Source of the DNA: Tetmemena sp. SeJ-2015 | Lineage: Eukaryota; Ciliophora; Spirotrichea; Sporadotrichida; Oxytrichidae | NCBI GenBank assembly: GCA_027382625.1 | Contig: JAJKFJ010022673.1 | Coordinates: 34,133 to 98,132 of the forward strand | DNA length: 64,000 nucleotides | Reading direction: 5' to 3' | In this document: in pieces, positions 12,815 through 24,134 of the stretch | Layout of the letters: each line of letters opens with the position of its first letter | Position numbering within the stretch: the first letter of the stretch is position 1 | Made by a program: the position numbers and the translations under genes | The notes under the pieces: generated by a model | What the model saw: only the letters and a program-made list of their open reading frames with translations | Databases searched by the model: none | Told to the model about the DNA's origin: nothing

Positions 12815-14616
12815 CAATACTATTAGAACATAACTATTCAGCTTCCTGAGATATTAGATGATGAAAATAACTCTCCTATTTAAGCAATTATTTCAGCCAA
12901 CGGTACTCAACTTATAGTTAATAATAGTGGAACGACTATCAACTCATTCATGACTTACAATAGCATAACAAACAGCTTAAATATCAATCCAATGTGGAAT
13001 TAAACAAGAGTTGGAGTCTATTAATTCATTTTGAGATTAAATGAAACAGCATCAGTTAATGTGTTTAGAGATTACAATTTTCAGGTAAATGTTACTTCAC
13101 CGGCATAGAGTGATCTAATTTATACCCTAGGGGCCTTCAACTTTAAGCTGTAATAAGTTTTCAAAAATGGGACTTTATTGGTACTTTTCAGCCATGAACT
13201 TGCAAATAATTTGACCTCAATTATGAATATAAGTGCAACAGAACTTCTAACTATACACATAAAAGAATAGAAAGTTGGATATGGAGTAATAGACTATTAT
13301 AAACTATCAAATCAAGGATATCTTCTCATTAACCTAGATTTAGACTTCAATACTTGGAATTCTTACATACCTGTAAGCAATTATTGTTTAACGTTATAAT
13401 TTATAGAGCAGGGATAACATATCGGTGGCTATCAATGATCCATTTTTCTTTCAGTCCGGAGTTACTTTCACTTATTTGGTTTCGAGCTTTGACTCATTCC
13501 CGCTTTCAGAGATTTCAATATAGCAAGACATAATCACAATTATTGCTGAGTACATACCCATACTCATCTTGGCACTTGTTATGATTTACTTTGTGCTTTT
13601 CAACATCTTTCAATCTTTCAGGTAACTTTCTTCTTCTCTCTTCTTACATTAGATTTAGTTCACCAAGCTTGAAGTTGATTTTTAATTGCGTCCAAGCAAT
13701 TCAAGTTACAGTTCTTATGACTTTATTCCATATTGACCTCCTCCCTATAATGCTAAACTTCACCAGAATACTCTACAAGTTTTCATTTTAAGCTCTTTTG
13801 AGGATATTGGCTGAGTACCTTTTAAATGATAGAGTGAACACTTCAGACGAGAGAAGCAAATTTTTCAATCTAAACTTCGAAATCTACGATATCTACCAAG
13901 ATCCTTTGCTGAATTTAACTAGCCCCTCCCTTTACACAGCTATAGCATTCTTATTCATCCTTTTCTCAACTCTGCTTTTCGCCATCTTAAGAGTTCAATT
14001 GCCTTTTAAGACTAGCTACATAATAAGAATGCTTTTTTTACTTCAACCAATAGTGCTTTTCTATTGTGCGACGCCTCTCTATCATTATATTCAGGACCAG
14101 ACTTTCTTATCTTCACTAAAGCCATAATCTAACAGGAAAATGCTGGAGTTTATAGTTTGCAGCAGCTTAGTAGGATTCTATCTGGTCATAGACTTTACAA
14201 TTTTGGGAACTTTAATTTGCGATTTCAAAAATAGAACTAAGATTGGAATTTTCAATGAGAAGCAGAACAATTTTGAAAACAGTTAGGAGGTTTTCAAAAG
14301 ACAGCGTTTGAGAACACCTTTGACTTTCATTTATCAAGTTCGAGAAATCTCTATGATGAGTTTACTCGTAGAGTTGTTTCAACAGCTGAGGGTGATTGTA
14401 ATGATTGGATCCATCATGATTCCCTATGACTACTACTATATTTAGATCATAGTTTAGATTCTATCTAACTTGCTGGTAAGATTATAGATTGCTCCTTTTT
14501 AATAACTTTAGATGCTTTTGTATGCGTCGATAGTGCATCCATTCAAGACTGTGATTTTAAGAGTTCAAATCATCATAGTTGAGCTTTTGCAAGAAATATA
14601 TACTTATGAAGATTGA
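12805..14616 (+). CDS. 3' half of a scrambled cadherin-like membrane protein (inverted MDS)
   Basis: C-terminal half of a large membrane protein. It starts inside a cadherin-like/Ig-type beta domain (ITIQLPEILDDENNSPIQA...) and has several hydrophobic membrane segments (around IIAEYIPILILALVMIYFVLF, AIAFLFILFSTLLFAI and FIVCSSLVGFYLVIDF). It ends at TGA 14614-14616. GT-AG introns lie at about 13372-13408 and 13620-13650. No proper start codon exists. The segment begins at a 10 bp sequence, CTATTCGATG (12805-12814), whose reverse complement is at 14624-14633, at the end of the N-terminal half on the minus strand. Joining the halves at this repeat keeps frame and completes the domain. Confidence 0.8.
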
Positions 14617-14623
14617 TTTACCT

Positions 14624-14633
14624 CATCGAATAG
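14624..14633 (-). repeat. Pointer of inverted MDS junction (copy 2)
   Basis: Reverse complement of 12805-12814, in the same reading frame (TCG ATG) on the minus strand at the end of the 5' half. The pair bounds a 1.83 kb segment as a perfect 10 bp inverted repeat. Confidence 0.8.
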
Positions 14634-16552
14634 TTCTAAGGAATTGTTTTGAAATAAGGTGCTGTGTTTGCAAGTGCAGTGATGTTATATAGAAAATTTA
14701 CTGGCTGATAGTCAAAGGTGCAGCCTTCAATAATGAATTTCTTATTACCTGCAGTTGATGTTCCAAAAGGAAACTGGTAGCTAAGAGTGAGAGTGTTTGC
14801 ATTATATGTAATCCCGTTTGTAAGCTGATTTCCTCTCTGACTAAGTAAGGTCGCATTATATATTTAAGCATTGTAAATAATAGTTGATACTTGGCTTAAC
14901 TATTGAGACTTTTATATTGCCCCAATATAAGTATCATCCATAGGCTAGCTGTTCCATTTAAAACTGGTTGGACAACTTTAAGTAGTGGTGCTCTAATTTA
15001 ATCCAAGGTCTAAAGTTTTCGTGTAACCTATTTTGTCAGTGAAAGTTATTGCACTTGAAAGAACTTAGGAGATAGTTATAGCTGCAAAAGTTGTGAAGTT
15101 TGAGGCTCTTGAAAATAAGGTCAAATCTGATGAGATAGAAACATTATATCTTGGTGAGCAATAGAGCTAGCTAGAAGATGTGGAGGTTATATTTTCGTAA
15201 AGGTTTATCTTGTGGACAAAGGCTTGGTAATTACTTAGAGCCCCCAAATTTAGAAGTGACTTAGTCCAGCCGGAATAGAATACAGCATTAAGCTCATTTC
15301 TATATACAAGACCATTACCAAATATCGTGGTAGATCCTACTATTGTAAGTTTATAACTTTGTGCAAAGCTAGTTAGATTGGAATAAATCCTCACAAGTAC
15401 ATTTTCGTTCGTGGTTGGTACACTCATTAGCAAATGCAATCCCTTGACTACAAGAGTAGTGTCATTCTTATCTTACCAAAGCGTAGCCTCTATGATATAA
15501 TTGCTTGCACTGCCTTGGTATCTCACATCAGCTTAAGCTATAAAGGCTAAAGCCTTCGTGGTGATTTTGGTGATGACATTTAATGAATTATTGGCAGCGC
15601 CATGAATATAAGTTTCATTCCTGATCTCATCCACCAGGATCTTATTTATAGTTGGTATGTTGCTGTTTGTCCCAGCCATTATGAAAGACCCGTTCGTATA
15701 GTTGTATAGATACAGAGCACCCAGGAAATTTCTCTGGCCGGCTACTGTGACATAATCTCGGTTGGACACAGTAAGAAAGTTTATGTTGGGCAAAAGAGTA
15801 GCAGTCTCTATCTAGTTCTGCCAAATTACCTTATTCTACCGAGCTTAATTAATTAAAAGATAGGCAAAATTTAAAGCATCAAACTTGAAAAGTACCCACG
15901 AGTCTGATTAGTATTTAAACAAATTTTGGGAAAAAAAAAGGGAAATTTTGAAAAAAAAAAGGCCTTTTTTTCCCCCTTAAAATTTTTTAAAAAAAAAATT
16001 TTCCCAAATTTTTAAATTGGGAGTAAAGAAGTTGGAAAGGTTTCCATTGGAAGTGTTAAAGAATCCGAAGAAGGTGTAATCGTAGTTCACGCTTCCTGAT
16101 ACCACGAAAGAGCTAGAGTCACTTGCAACCTTGCACCCGTACAGCCAAGTCACGTCGTAACTCTGCACAGAGTTGTCTTTTTTAAAAAAATTTAAAAAAT
16201 CTCTAATAAAAAAAAAATTTAAAAAATTGAGTGATTGACTGCAGGAAGAGACCCATGGTGGATACATTTGAGCTTGGGATGAAATCAGCTTTCGAGTAAG
16301 TCATTCCACACATGAAGAGGTTGCCGTTTCCATCCCCATCCAATCTCGTATTGTATTCATCAGCTGAACCACCGATAGCCCAAGGGAACTTCTTCTCAAG
16401 GCAGCTTGAGTAGTAAATTTTAAACGCACTTTATTTATAGAAGTAATTTTAATTAATTTTTACTAGGATTGAGTGAAGCTAAAGAGCTGGATTGCAATTG
16501 CAAAAATGGAGGTGATTATTTTGATTCTTAAGTTCATGAATTGCAGTTTCAT
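14624..16552 (-). CDS. 5' half of the same scrambled membrane protein
   Basis: N-terminal extracellular half. ATG at 16552 opens a signal peptide (MKLQFMNLRIKIITSIFAIA). It is followed by a long secretory domain rich in Asn/Ser/Thr with many N-glycosylation sequons, and by the start of a cadherin-like domain (NTAPYFKTIPQNYSM) that stops at pointer CTATTCGATG (minus strand of 14624-14633). The rest is on the plus strand at 12805-14616. Two stretches (about 15905-16020 and 16180-16235) are odd A/T/C/G homopolymer mosaics and are probably not real coding sequence. Its role is unknown; similar ciliate proteins are large surface proteins. Confidence 0.75.
15905..16235. other. Low-complexity, probably mis-assembled sequence
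   Basis: Positions about 15905-16020 and 16180-16235 consist of short runs of A, T, C and G (A9-G3, C5, A10-T4 and similar) unlike anything else here, embedded in otherwise good coding sequence. They look like consensus noise or gap filling rather than biology. Confidence 0.55.
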
Positions 16553-16711
16553 TGCTGCTTTCAGCTGACTTGTAATAAATTAAATTCAAATTATCTCTCT
16601 CAAGAAAGATGAACTATTAGTTTCTTATAGTCAAATAAGAGAGCATATTGAATTTAGAGATTAAATTATTAGCTGGATAAAGTATATTAGTTTTATAATC
16701 TTGGACATAAA

Positions 16712-17164
16712 ATGCAAGCACGGTGTATAGGAAGACTCAGGAAGGAAGCTGAGGACATCAACAAGAATTTCTCTGGAGTATTAGAATTAGACGTAAAGGA
16801 CGATTCGTGGATGAAGTGGCATGTGCGGTTCGTGGGTGCTGAGGGATCTGTGTACTAAGGTGAGGTGTTCACATTACAATTCAAGTTCAACTCGGAGTAT
16901 CCGATCGAGGCCCCAGAGGTGATTTTCGTTGGGAATCCGCCCGAGCACGAACATGTGTATTCAAATGGCTTCATTTGCCTCTCCACGCTCTATTCAGACT
17001 GGACTCCTGCCCTGAAGGTGAGTGCAGTCACTATGAGTATTCTCTCCATGCTGTCTAGCGCCTAGGAGAAGAAGCGACCTGCCAATGATGCCATTTCGGT
17101 TAGATCTATGATGGGAAAATCCCCAAAATAGGTAAACTGGATGTTCGAGGACGATAAATGCTGA
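16712..17164 (+). CDS. UBE2W: Ubiquitin-conjugating enzyme E2 W
   Basis: Ubiquitin-conjugating enzyme of 150 residues, uninterrupted. The UBE2W family attaches ubiquitin to protein N-termini. The active-site region reads HVYSNGFICLSTLYSDWTPAL with the catalytic Cys in FICL, matching the UBE2W arrangement (SNGHICLS...DWSPAL). The C-terminus NWMFEDDKC ends in the -DD-C tail typical of UBE2W. ATG 16712; TGA 17162-17164. Length is the normal one for the family. All three tryptophans use TGG, evidence that TGA is not generally Trp here. Confidence 0.92.
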
Positions 17165-17388
17165 GTCACACAGTAATAATTTATGAGTGCTTTTAGCTTA
17201 ACGATAAACAAAATTTAATTCTAATAAAAGTTAACTTCTATCTAATTCTGTCTTGTACGAGATTTGTAATTAAATTTAAACTTAAATTATTGGAAAAATT
17301 CAATAAATAACCTAATATTTAGAAAACTTATACGTAATTATTTCTCAGAAAGCTTTAATTTAGTTTATAAACTATTTTATCAAGCAAT

Positions 17389-17637
17389 ATGGTCGAACCA
17401 AAGAAGGAGCAGGAGAAGTTGCTATTTGAAGCTCTCAGTAACCCTGGCAGTGAGAACTCAGAAGTGCTTAATCAGCTAAACCTGCCTTTGCCCAATTCAC
17501 AGCAAGACGTCTTTGCCTCATAGGAATCTATGCCTTCCCATCAGCAGCAGAATCAGCACCAAGCCAATCCTTTCCCTGGAGCAGTGATTAATGGCAACAT
17601 CACCATGAACTAATACTGCTATAAGTTTTATAAGTGA
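17389..17637 (+). CDS. Small acidic Gln-rich protein, copy A
   Basis: An 82-residue protein of unknown function. It is Gln/Asn/Pro-rich and ends GNITMNQYCYKFYK before TGA. It is a tandem paralogue of the 79-residue protein at 18756 (shared pattern E-x-N-P/S, GNIT-x-N-x-Y, FYK-stop). After the TGA the same frame stays open in both copies and retains resemblance (GREESKREDDQFL here; ERLGQLQQDDHSFL there). Further down both have a short acidic end-like exon (here NLDTIEDFDEEL-TGA near 17895-17931). The real gene may therefore be longer. Confidence 0.5.
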
Positions 17638-18755
17638 TTTATAAACCAGCATGGTAGAGAAGAGAGCAAAAGGGAGGATGATTAATTTTTAACAAATTAA
17701 ATAAAAATTATGCATTCATTTTTGCTATTCTTTAAAATGAAAGGATGAAGTTGAGTCCCCTCTAATAAAATCTTCCTTTTCTCTTTTAGGTGGAGGACAA
17801 GAAAAAGAAGAATAATTTTTAAAAATAGATTTCGATTTTAATATTCAGATATAATATATTTGCTCATAACTTTAGATTTATTTAATATTTTAAGAATCTC
17901 GACACAATTGAAGATTTCGACGAGGAACTTTGAATGAAGCCGAGATCGCCTTAACTTATAATTTGGATTGTTTTGAATTTTACTTTCTCGTTAATTCCGC
18001 GATCTTTTCGAGATGAAAAGTTTTAGATAATATATGTTTGAGTTCAATTTACTTAAATTAAGAATGAGAGGTTAGTTCTAATTTTCCAATACTTTTGAAT
18101 TCAGATTATTTTAAGAAACCAATCTTACAGACTTAAATCTGAAAAACTATAGAAAATTAAAAAATTTAAAGCACTGCGCTCCTTAATTATGCTGCAATCT
18201 TACTTTAGATTAGCGATTAGGGAGTATGAAAATAAGCTGCTCTGCGAATTTATGATTTCCTGAAATTAAAACGCATGTGAGGAAGATTAGAATTCTGGAA
18301 AAGTAAGCTCCGTCCTTGAAGGTTATAAATCTTTTATTTTTGATTAATTATTTAGTCCTGGCTGCCATTTTCATTAAAAACGGGTATTTAAGATATAGTA
18401 GCATTTTATGTTAAATTCCAGATTTGATAAAATGGGAAAAACCTCCAGTTTTATAAAAATTCGGTGACTCGATGCTTATACTTCGTCCACAACTAGTAGC
18501 ATATAAAGCCGATCCTCTTGCCAATAAAATAGATTTCACGACACAAATTTTCATCTCTCGAAACAATCTCTGATCCCTTTAATCTTATCTTCAAATTATT
18601 TTATTATGACGAGAAATTAGCGATATTTTTTTTATTAAAAGTTTCAATTGATTGATAAATTTGAATAAAAATTTCCCAATTTTTAGAATTTGAGTATATA
18701 TATTCTTGAATTAAAAGTCTTGAGATTATATTTAAAAGATATTTTAAGAAATAAA
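17638..18755. other. Spacer between small paralogues
   Basis: AT-rich and mostly without sustained coding. It holds the sequence after copy A's TGA that may form further exons (17788-17931), including a KKKKNNF segment after a good TTTTAG acceptor. The rest, to 18755, shows nothing I can assign. The region after copy B (to about 19400) is a diverged relative of the part near 17860-18060, so the duplication unit is about 1.4 kb. Confidence 0.4.
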
Positions 18756-18995
18756 ATGTCAGAAGTACAGAAGAATCAAGAAAAATTTGACTTTGAAGAC
18801 TTTAGCGATTTTGGCAGAGAAAATCCAGACATTCTTCAGAAAGCAAATTTACTAGAGCCAAATTCCCAACAGGATGCTTTAAACTATCAGAAATCCTCTC
18901 CTTTTCAGAATCAGGTTCAATCAAACCCATTGTTTGCTCAATTGATTATAGGCAACATTACCTAGAATATTTACTAATATCATTTCTATAAGTGA
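18756..18995 (+). CDS. Small acidic Gln-rich protein, copy B
   Basis: A 79-residue protein, paralogous to copy A 1.4 kb upstream. It ends GNITQNIYQYHFYK then TGA at 18993-18995. Its N-terminal part is acidic (FDFEDFSDFGRENPD). As in copy A, the frame continues open past the TGA and a later acidic terminal segment (NVFDKDSQDFISEDSSL-TGA, near 19218-19270) resembles that of copy A. Function unknown. The shared TGA position is treated as stop here, with the alternative noted under findings. Confidence 0.5.
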
Positions 18996-19436
18996 TGTAT
19001 TCAACAATAAGAGAGATTAGGACAGCTGCAACAAGATGATCATTCTTTTTTAATAAAAATATGAGCAGAAGAAAGCTCAAATATAATTATATACTGATCA
19101 ATTAATTGCTGAGAAATCAAAGAGGAATAAACTTTAAACAATTTATTTCTCTTTAAAAATTGAAAATCTTATCACATTTTTGAATTTCATATTGATCTTT
19201 TAATTATTATTTATAGAATGTATTCGACAAAGATTCACAAGATTTCATCTCTGAAGATAGCAGCCTCTGATAAATTGATAAAGCTTTTATCATAATTAAG
19301 ATTAATTTTGAATATCACTTTTCTCATTAATTCGGCTATTTTTTGGAAAATTATAAGAGTTGAAGTCTTTAATCTTTATGAAATTTGCATAATATATTGA
19401 CGAATTTTGATCATTAAAAGAAAACTATTTTTAAAC

Positions 19437-21247
19437 ATGAATCAAAGCATCCGAATAACAATCAGCCAATAAATTCCAACTAGGCTATAGCAATTTTTAA
19501 GCTATAAACTTTCTTAGTAAGAGTTGCTTAAAGCGGTAGAGAAAGCGAATTATAATCTATGAGGAGGAGGGAAATATCTTATCTGTGAATACTATTATGC
19601 GAGTTAAGGCTATGGCTATGAAGAGTGCAGATCTTTACTGTGGGTTTTCGATTGTATGAAATAAATGCGCGAAATTGCTCCTCATGAAAATCCACTCTAC
19701 CTCGTACCAAAGTAGAAACCTTAAAGGCAAAGGAGTGAATCGACAAGAGTAGTCATATCTGCTGATATAAAATATCGAAAACCAAAGTACTACAACCTTC
19801 TGGAGACAATTTTGTCCTTCTTGTTCGAAAAAGGTGAAGGCGATTAGGGAAATACCTAAGAGTGAAAGGAAGTAAGACTACTGATAGTTGATAAAAGTGT
19901 AATCGACTCTGGTCAACTAGACTCAGACACTTACTAAATTCAATCTTAGTGGCTGATAGACTCCTACTAAGAAGGCGAAGTGCTACCTTGGTAAAACTAT
20001 GTCCATAAGTAGGAGATCAATAGCTCTAAACAAAGGCTTAAGAGGAGAGTCATTGATGAGGAGATGGAGGAAGAAGGCTATTCACAGAGAAGATCGACTT
20101 CAATTGATAAAAGCTAAATCTGCCAAGTAGAAGAGGAGAAGTGTTCCCAAAGAGAAACAGATGACGACTTCTACAGACTCTTAGACTTTCAGCCAGAAGA
20201 GGACATGCTTACAGGTAATTTATCTTAGCAAAGTCATATTGTACCATCAATAATACCCACAATCGAAGAAATGAAGACAGGAGGAGAGATATATAAAAGA
20301 AGGAAAATAACTCATCCTTGTCATAAATATTAGATATAGAGGCTAGATAGAAAGGAGAGATTTCCAGAATACCTAACTGAACTTAGAGCTTGAGCTGAAA
20401 ATGTTGAAGTTTTCCAGAACCAAATCTAGAGGCTGATAGAATTCTTGACAAGCTAAAATAGAAAGCTAACTCTGCACTTTCTAGTAAGCAAGGGCTAAAG
20501 CAGCCAAAGAGAGATAAAAGATATAGAAACAAAGATTAAACGGTTTGCTAATTTCTATGAAAAGCAATTTAGGTTAGCTTAATTATCAAATTTTCTTTTA
20601 ACTTTGAATTATTTGAAGGTTAGATTATGAGATTGAGTTATTCCTCTAACACTTAGAATTATTATCATAGATTATAATGCATGATTATTTAATGGTTAGA
20701 ACAAGCTTAAGATGAGGATAGATTAGAGATTTTGCTCGTCTTAGATGATCTAAAAAGAACTGAGAAAACTTTAATCGGTATTTGCAGATCTATGATGATC
20801 ATTAAGAAATCTTTACTTGACCTTCTCCCTTCTAATCCTCTCGATCTTTAAGAAAAGCTCAGATCTAAAGAGTAAAGTTACTTCTGGCTCAAAGATTCAA
20901 AGACCTTCAATACAAGAAGCCATTTAAGCTAAGATAGTAAAATATGGAGATATTCCCCCTTCAAATGGCTTATTCACAGGTAACTTTAAGATAAGAGAGG
21001 TCGCATAATTTTATTCCTAGATTAAAATCATCCCTAGTTAAGCTTCTTCTACCAGATAGCCTCTTGCTTGTGGTTTAATGTGTAACTGTACAATCCGATA
21101 TCCAATGATTTACTGTGCTTTTGTCAAGAAGTGGAAATAAAATATGTAATCATAATAGATGAGCAGAAAAGAATGCAAACTTGTTAAAATTGCGACCCTA
21201 TTCATATAACATAAAAAGAATTCTATGACTTAATTACCCTTAATTGA
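19437..21247 (+). CDS. Unidentified protein; ORF broken by in-frame TGAs
   Basis: A long coding region of unknown family: basic, with Glu/Arg-rich and hydrophobic blocks (YLICEYYYASQGYGYEEC; FKWLIHRQLQDKRGRIILF). Read with TAA/TAG as Gln it is open except for at least three TGAs, near 19560, 19874 and 20395. The first lies inside a 30 nt stretch flanked by the direct repeat GAAA, and removing it keeps frame (KAVE-KYLICEY), so it is probably an IES. The others are unresolved. A splice-like gap occurs near 20215-20270 and an AT-rich gap near 20580-20690. Stop TGA at 21245-21247. It could also be a decayed gene. Confidence 0.45.
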
Positions 21248-21344
21248 ATCCTTTTAGTTACTCCTAAAGAATAAATGAATTTCTGAACAATTATTCTTTA
21301 AATAAATCAAATCTAATTAGTTTATAATCTAAGCAACATCACCA

Positions 21345-23143
21345 TCACATAAGCTCGTTTATCTCTCTGTCCATGACCATTAGTTGCCTCGCATTTAGAG
21401 TAACCGAGTCCTGGATAGCTTGCAACCCCTCCTTCTCTTTTTAAATTATAGTCAGTAGTGATCTCAAATCCTCATTAGAAATCTCAGTGCCTACTTCTAG
21501 GTTCTTCTCACCGCCATCCTAGAAGTTCTAAAAGTCATCGTCCATGGATTCTTTAGAACTGTAGTAGACCTTTTACTGAAGCTTCCTCAGTTTGGAGAGC
21601 GCTCCAACTTGGGGATCGTCTATCTTCTTCTAAATAGAGCTATAAATATAATCGAATATGAGTAATAACTTCATGCGATAGAGTACAATCTATAATATAC
21701 TGGTCGATAAGTGCTTCATGCTCTGCACGCTTGAAGCTTCTGCCCTTCTCAAGTGCAAGAAGTTCTTCAAACTTCCCATAGACGACTATCATCTTTCTCA
21801 TGATAAGCTCGTTCCTGTTTCTGCTCTGCAAAATTTACTGCCTCAGATCTGAGTCACACGTCTGTTGAGTCTTGTTCAGGCAATCCTTCACAGTAGTCAA
21901 TCTCTGGTTTAGCTTCTTAAAAGTGTCAAACTTAAAATACCGTAAATTATATGAATTATGCCATGAGCAGTCTTTACTCTAGATTCCAAATCGCTGAAGG
22001 AGCTCACTTAGGTCACATAAAACTCAGCTCTGTTAGGGTTTAAATAAAGAAGAATCTAATGAGTTCTTCTCCATAGCTTAAATCCACTTGCTCATGTTAG
22101 AAGGGCACATGATTTGCTGCTTTGGTTGAGGTTGAGCTTAGTTTTAAGTTTAGCCAGGCTATTATCCAGGCTGCTGTTGATCTTGCTATGGCTATTGCTG
22201 GGGTAGGTCATTGATAGAGGAAGTGAGGTAAGGTACTGATGTTTGCAGGATCTGCTTAAGCTCCCTGGGGATCTTAGGGTTGAATTTGTCGTAGAAGTGA
22301 GCCACAAACTTGTTCTAGCTTTGAGTTTAGTCTATCACCTGGTTGAATGCTTGCAGAGTTTAAGTTAGATTGGAAGCATTCCTATCGATGAATGTCTAGT
22401 TTGGGTTTGTTGCAGTAGAGGAACCTCTTTGGGCCTGCTGTAGTTAGTCATTCTGAGTTTGCTGGCCAAGTCCCATTTGAGCAGTGGGCTGAGTTTGGAA
22501 ACTTGGGCCAAAAAGACCACCACCGCCTTGAGGTTGAGTCGTAGGTTTTCCAAAAAGGCCACCTCCCGTTTGCTGAGTCTGTCCTCCAAAAAGTCCTCCT
22601 GCAGCTTACTAGCCACCGAAACCTTGGGGCTAAGCTTGCTACTGACCAGAAGGCGCTCCTCCGAAAAGACTTCCTCCTGCAGGTTAAGTAGTCTGCTGTT
22701 ATTAGCCTCCGAAGAGAGAAGTAGATTTCTGCGGACTTCCGAAGAGACCTCCACCTGCTGCTGGCTGCGATCCTCCAAAGAGAGAGTTCGCTTGCTGTAG
22801 ATTTGGCTATGATGGTTACTATTATTGGGCTGCTCCAAAGAGACCACCTCCTCCCGATGGTTAAGCTTAAAAATAAAGCAGTCTGGCCAAATGTTCCTTG
22901 AGCAGGCTGAGATTAAGTTGCGGTAGCTTGAGAACCAAACAAGCCTCCTCCTGCGGTGGGCTGCTGCTATTGTCCTCCGCCAAAAAGTCCACCCTAGGCT
23001 TGTCCGCCTGAACCTTGAGTGGGCTGCCCGAACAAATTTGACTGAGTTCCTGTGCCACCAGCTGCCAGATTTCCAAATAATCCACCGCCTGCTGCAGGTT
23101 GAGTTTATTGTGTTTACTATGCTCCGAATAGTCCACCCTACAT
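21345..23143 (-). CDS. NUP54: FG nucleoporin, Nup54-like
   Basis: Central-channel nucleoporin. The N-terminal half has about fifteen GGLFG/SLFG/LFGG repeats with Gln-rich spacers. The C-terminal half has a helical region with a SDLESR-type block, KKLNQRLTTVKDCLNKTQQ and a coiled coil ending REINELM. The late DDPQVGALSKLRKLQ region fits the Nup54/Nup57 C-terminal domain. Start ATG 23143, TGA 21345-21347. Two IESs (22867-22879 and 22006-22030) and a GT-AG intron (minus strand, near 21940-21990) must be removed. The second IES carries an in-frame TGA. Identity as Nup54 rather than another FG protein is likely but not certain. Confidence 0.75.
22006..22030. other. IES, 25 bp, pointer GAGC
   Basis: Direct repeats GAGC (minus strand) flank 21 nt containing an in-frame TGA. 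Removal joins FKPQQS to SFSDLESR, which runs straight into a canonical GTAAAG...TTTTAAG intron. Confidence 0.55.
22867..22879. other. IES, 13 bp, pointer GCTT
   Basis: On the minus strand the FG frame breaks at ACT-GCTT-TATTTTTAA-GCTT-AACC. Deleting one GCTT and the 9 nt between gives TAQPSGGGGLFG, restoring the FG repeat frame exactly. Confidence 0.65.
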
Positions 23144-23353
23144 TTTAGGGTGTCTCTGAATGCAATAGAATTTTTTAAGTGAAATCATAGCTAATTTTAA
23201 GTCCCCCCCCCCATTTTTATAATTAATAATTATTTGTAATTAGGCGCTTAATAATTTAGAATTAGACTCGAGGAATGATGATTATTTAATGTCTCTTTAA
23301 ACCTTTCTTGTTTGAAAGTACTCACCGAATTTCTTGGTGCTGACTCTCCACTT

Positions 23354-23722
23354 TCATTCGCTAAACTTAAATCTCATAATAATGATAAATATTTCAATGC
23401 CACACAACAGTGAAGGGTTTAGTGGTTAGTAATCAACTAAGTTAGTCAAAATTCCAGAGTCCTTCTTGAACTTCTCATCAGCTTGGAATGAGCTGATGAG
23501 AGATTCCAGGTCTGTTGCTTGAGAGCGCTTGAGCATGCCTGGTTCCCGGCGCGATGAGCCAATTTAGTCTGTGGAACCGCTTCCACCTCCAAGAGATGGG
23601 TTGTTGGTATCTCTTCCCAGTAGAAACAAATCCGATGAAATTCCTATATCAATTGTTACAAAACATTCGGGAATTCATCATCCGAGGAAGTATAGGAGAA
23701 TTTATAGGGCCTTACCTGACAT
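23354..23722 (-). CDS. Small Ser/Gly-rich protein, tentative
   Basis: Tentative small gene. Exon 1 is only MSG (ATG 23722, then a GT-AG intron of about 70 nt, GTAAGG...ATATAG). Exon 2 encodes about 80 residues including LLGRDTNNPSLGGGSGS and LESLISSFQADEKFKKDSG. Either it stops at TGA 23354-23356 or a second intron leads to a further exon (NESGESAPRNSVSTFKQERFKE) that stays open almost to the nucleoporin start. No family recognised. Confidence 0.4.
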
Positions 23723-24134
23723 CAAATATCTTGTTGTAGTGAATGAGGTTATATCTTGGTGAAGGGCAAAGTTTGAATAGATTTGAGACTGTGATCGAAA
23801 AGTGGCAGAGAGTTAGTTAGTTGTGTATTAGTCGTATTACTGCGTTAACAAAATATTAAATTACAAATCTACACTAGAGAGAGAGATACCCAATTAAAAA
23901 TTAGTAAGGCCCCTTCTCCTTTCACTTCTTTTCAAACCTTGAACCAATTTAATTACAAAGTCTGAGATGATTAAAATCGCATCAAGTTATAAGCTTTATT
24001 AACTTTCTCTTCAATAATTCATCAAACCCATAATAACTTTAATCACGTTTAAGTGTATGCTTATAATTCGTACTCCTTGATTATGTCGTCGCTTTTTTAT
24101 TATATAGTGTTTATTACAAGCTAAGAGTTAATTA
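23723..24134. other. Intergenic, no gene seen
   Basis: About 410 bp between the small minus-strand gene and UTP6, AT-rich towards the UTP6 start. Weak open reading continues upstream of 23722 on the minus strand, but without a Met. Confidence 0.5.

Noticed and set aside
17110..17130. CCCCAAAA as telomere
   Set aside because: A single unit inside the UBE2W coding sequence; no tandem C4A4 or G4T4 repeats were found anywhere.
23203..23212. C10 run as a functional element
   Set aside because: Simple homopolymer in a spacer; nothing links it to processing.
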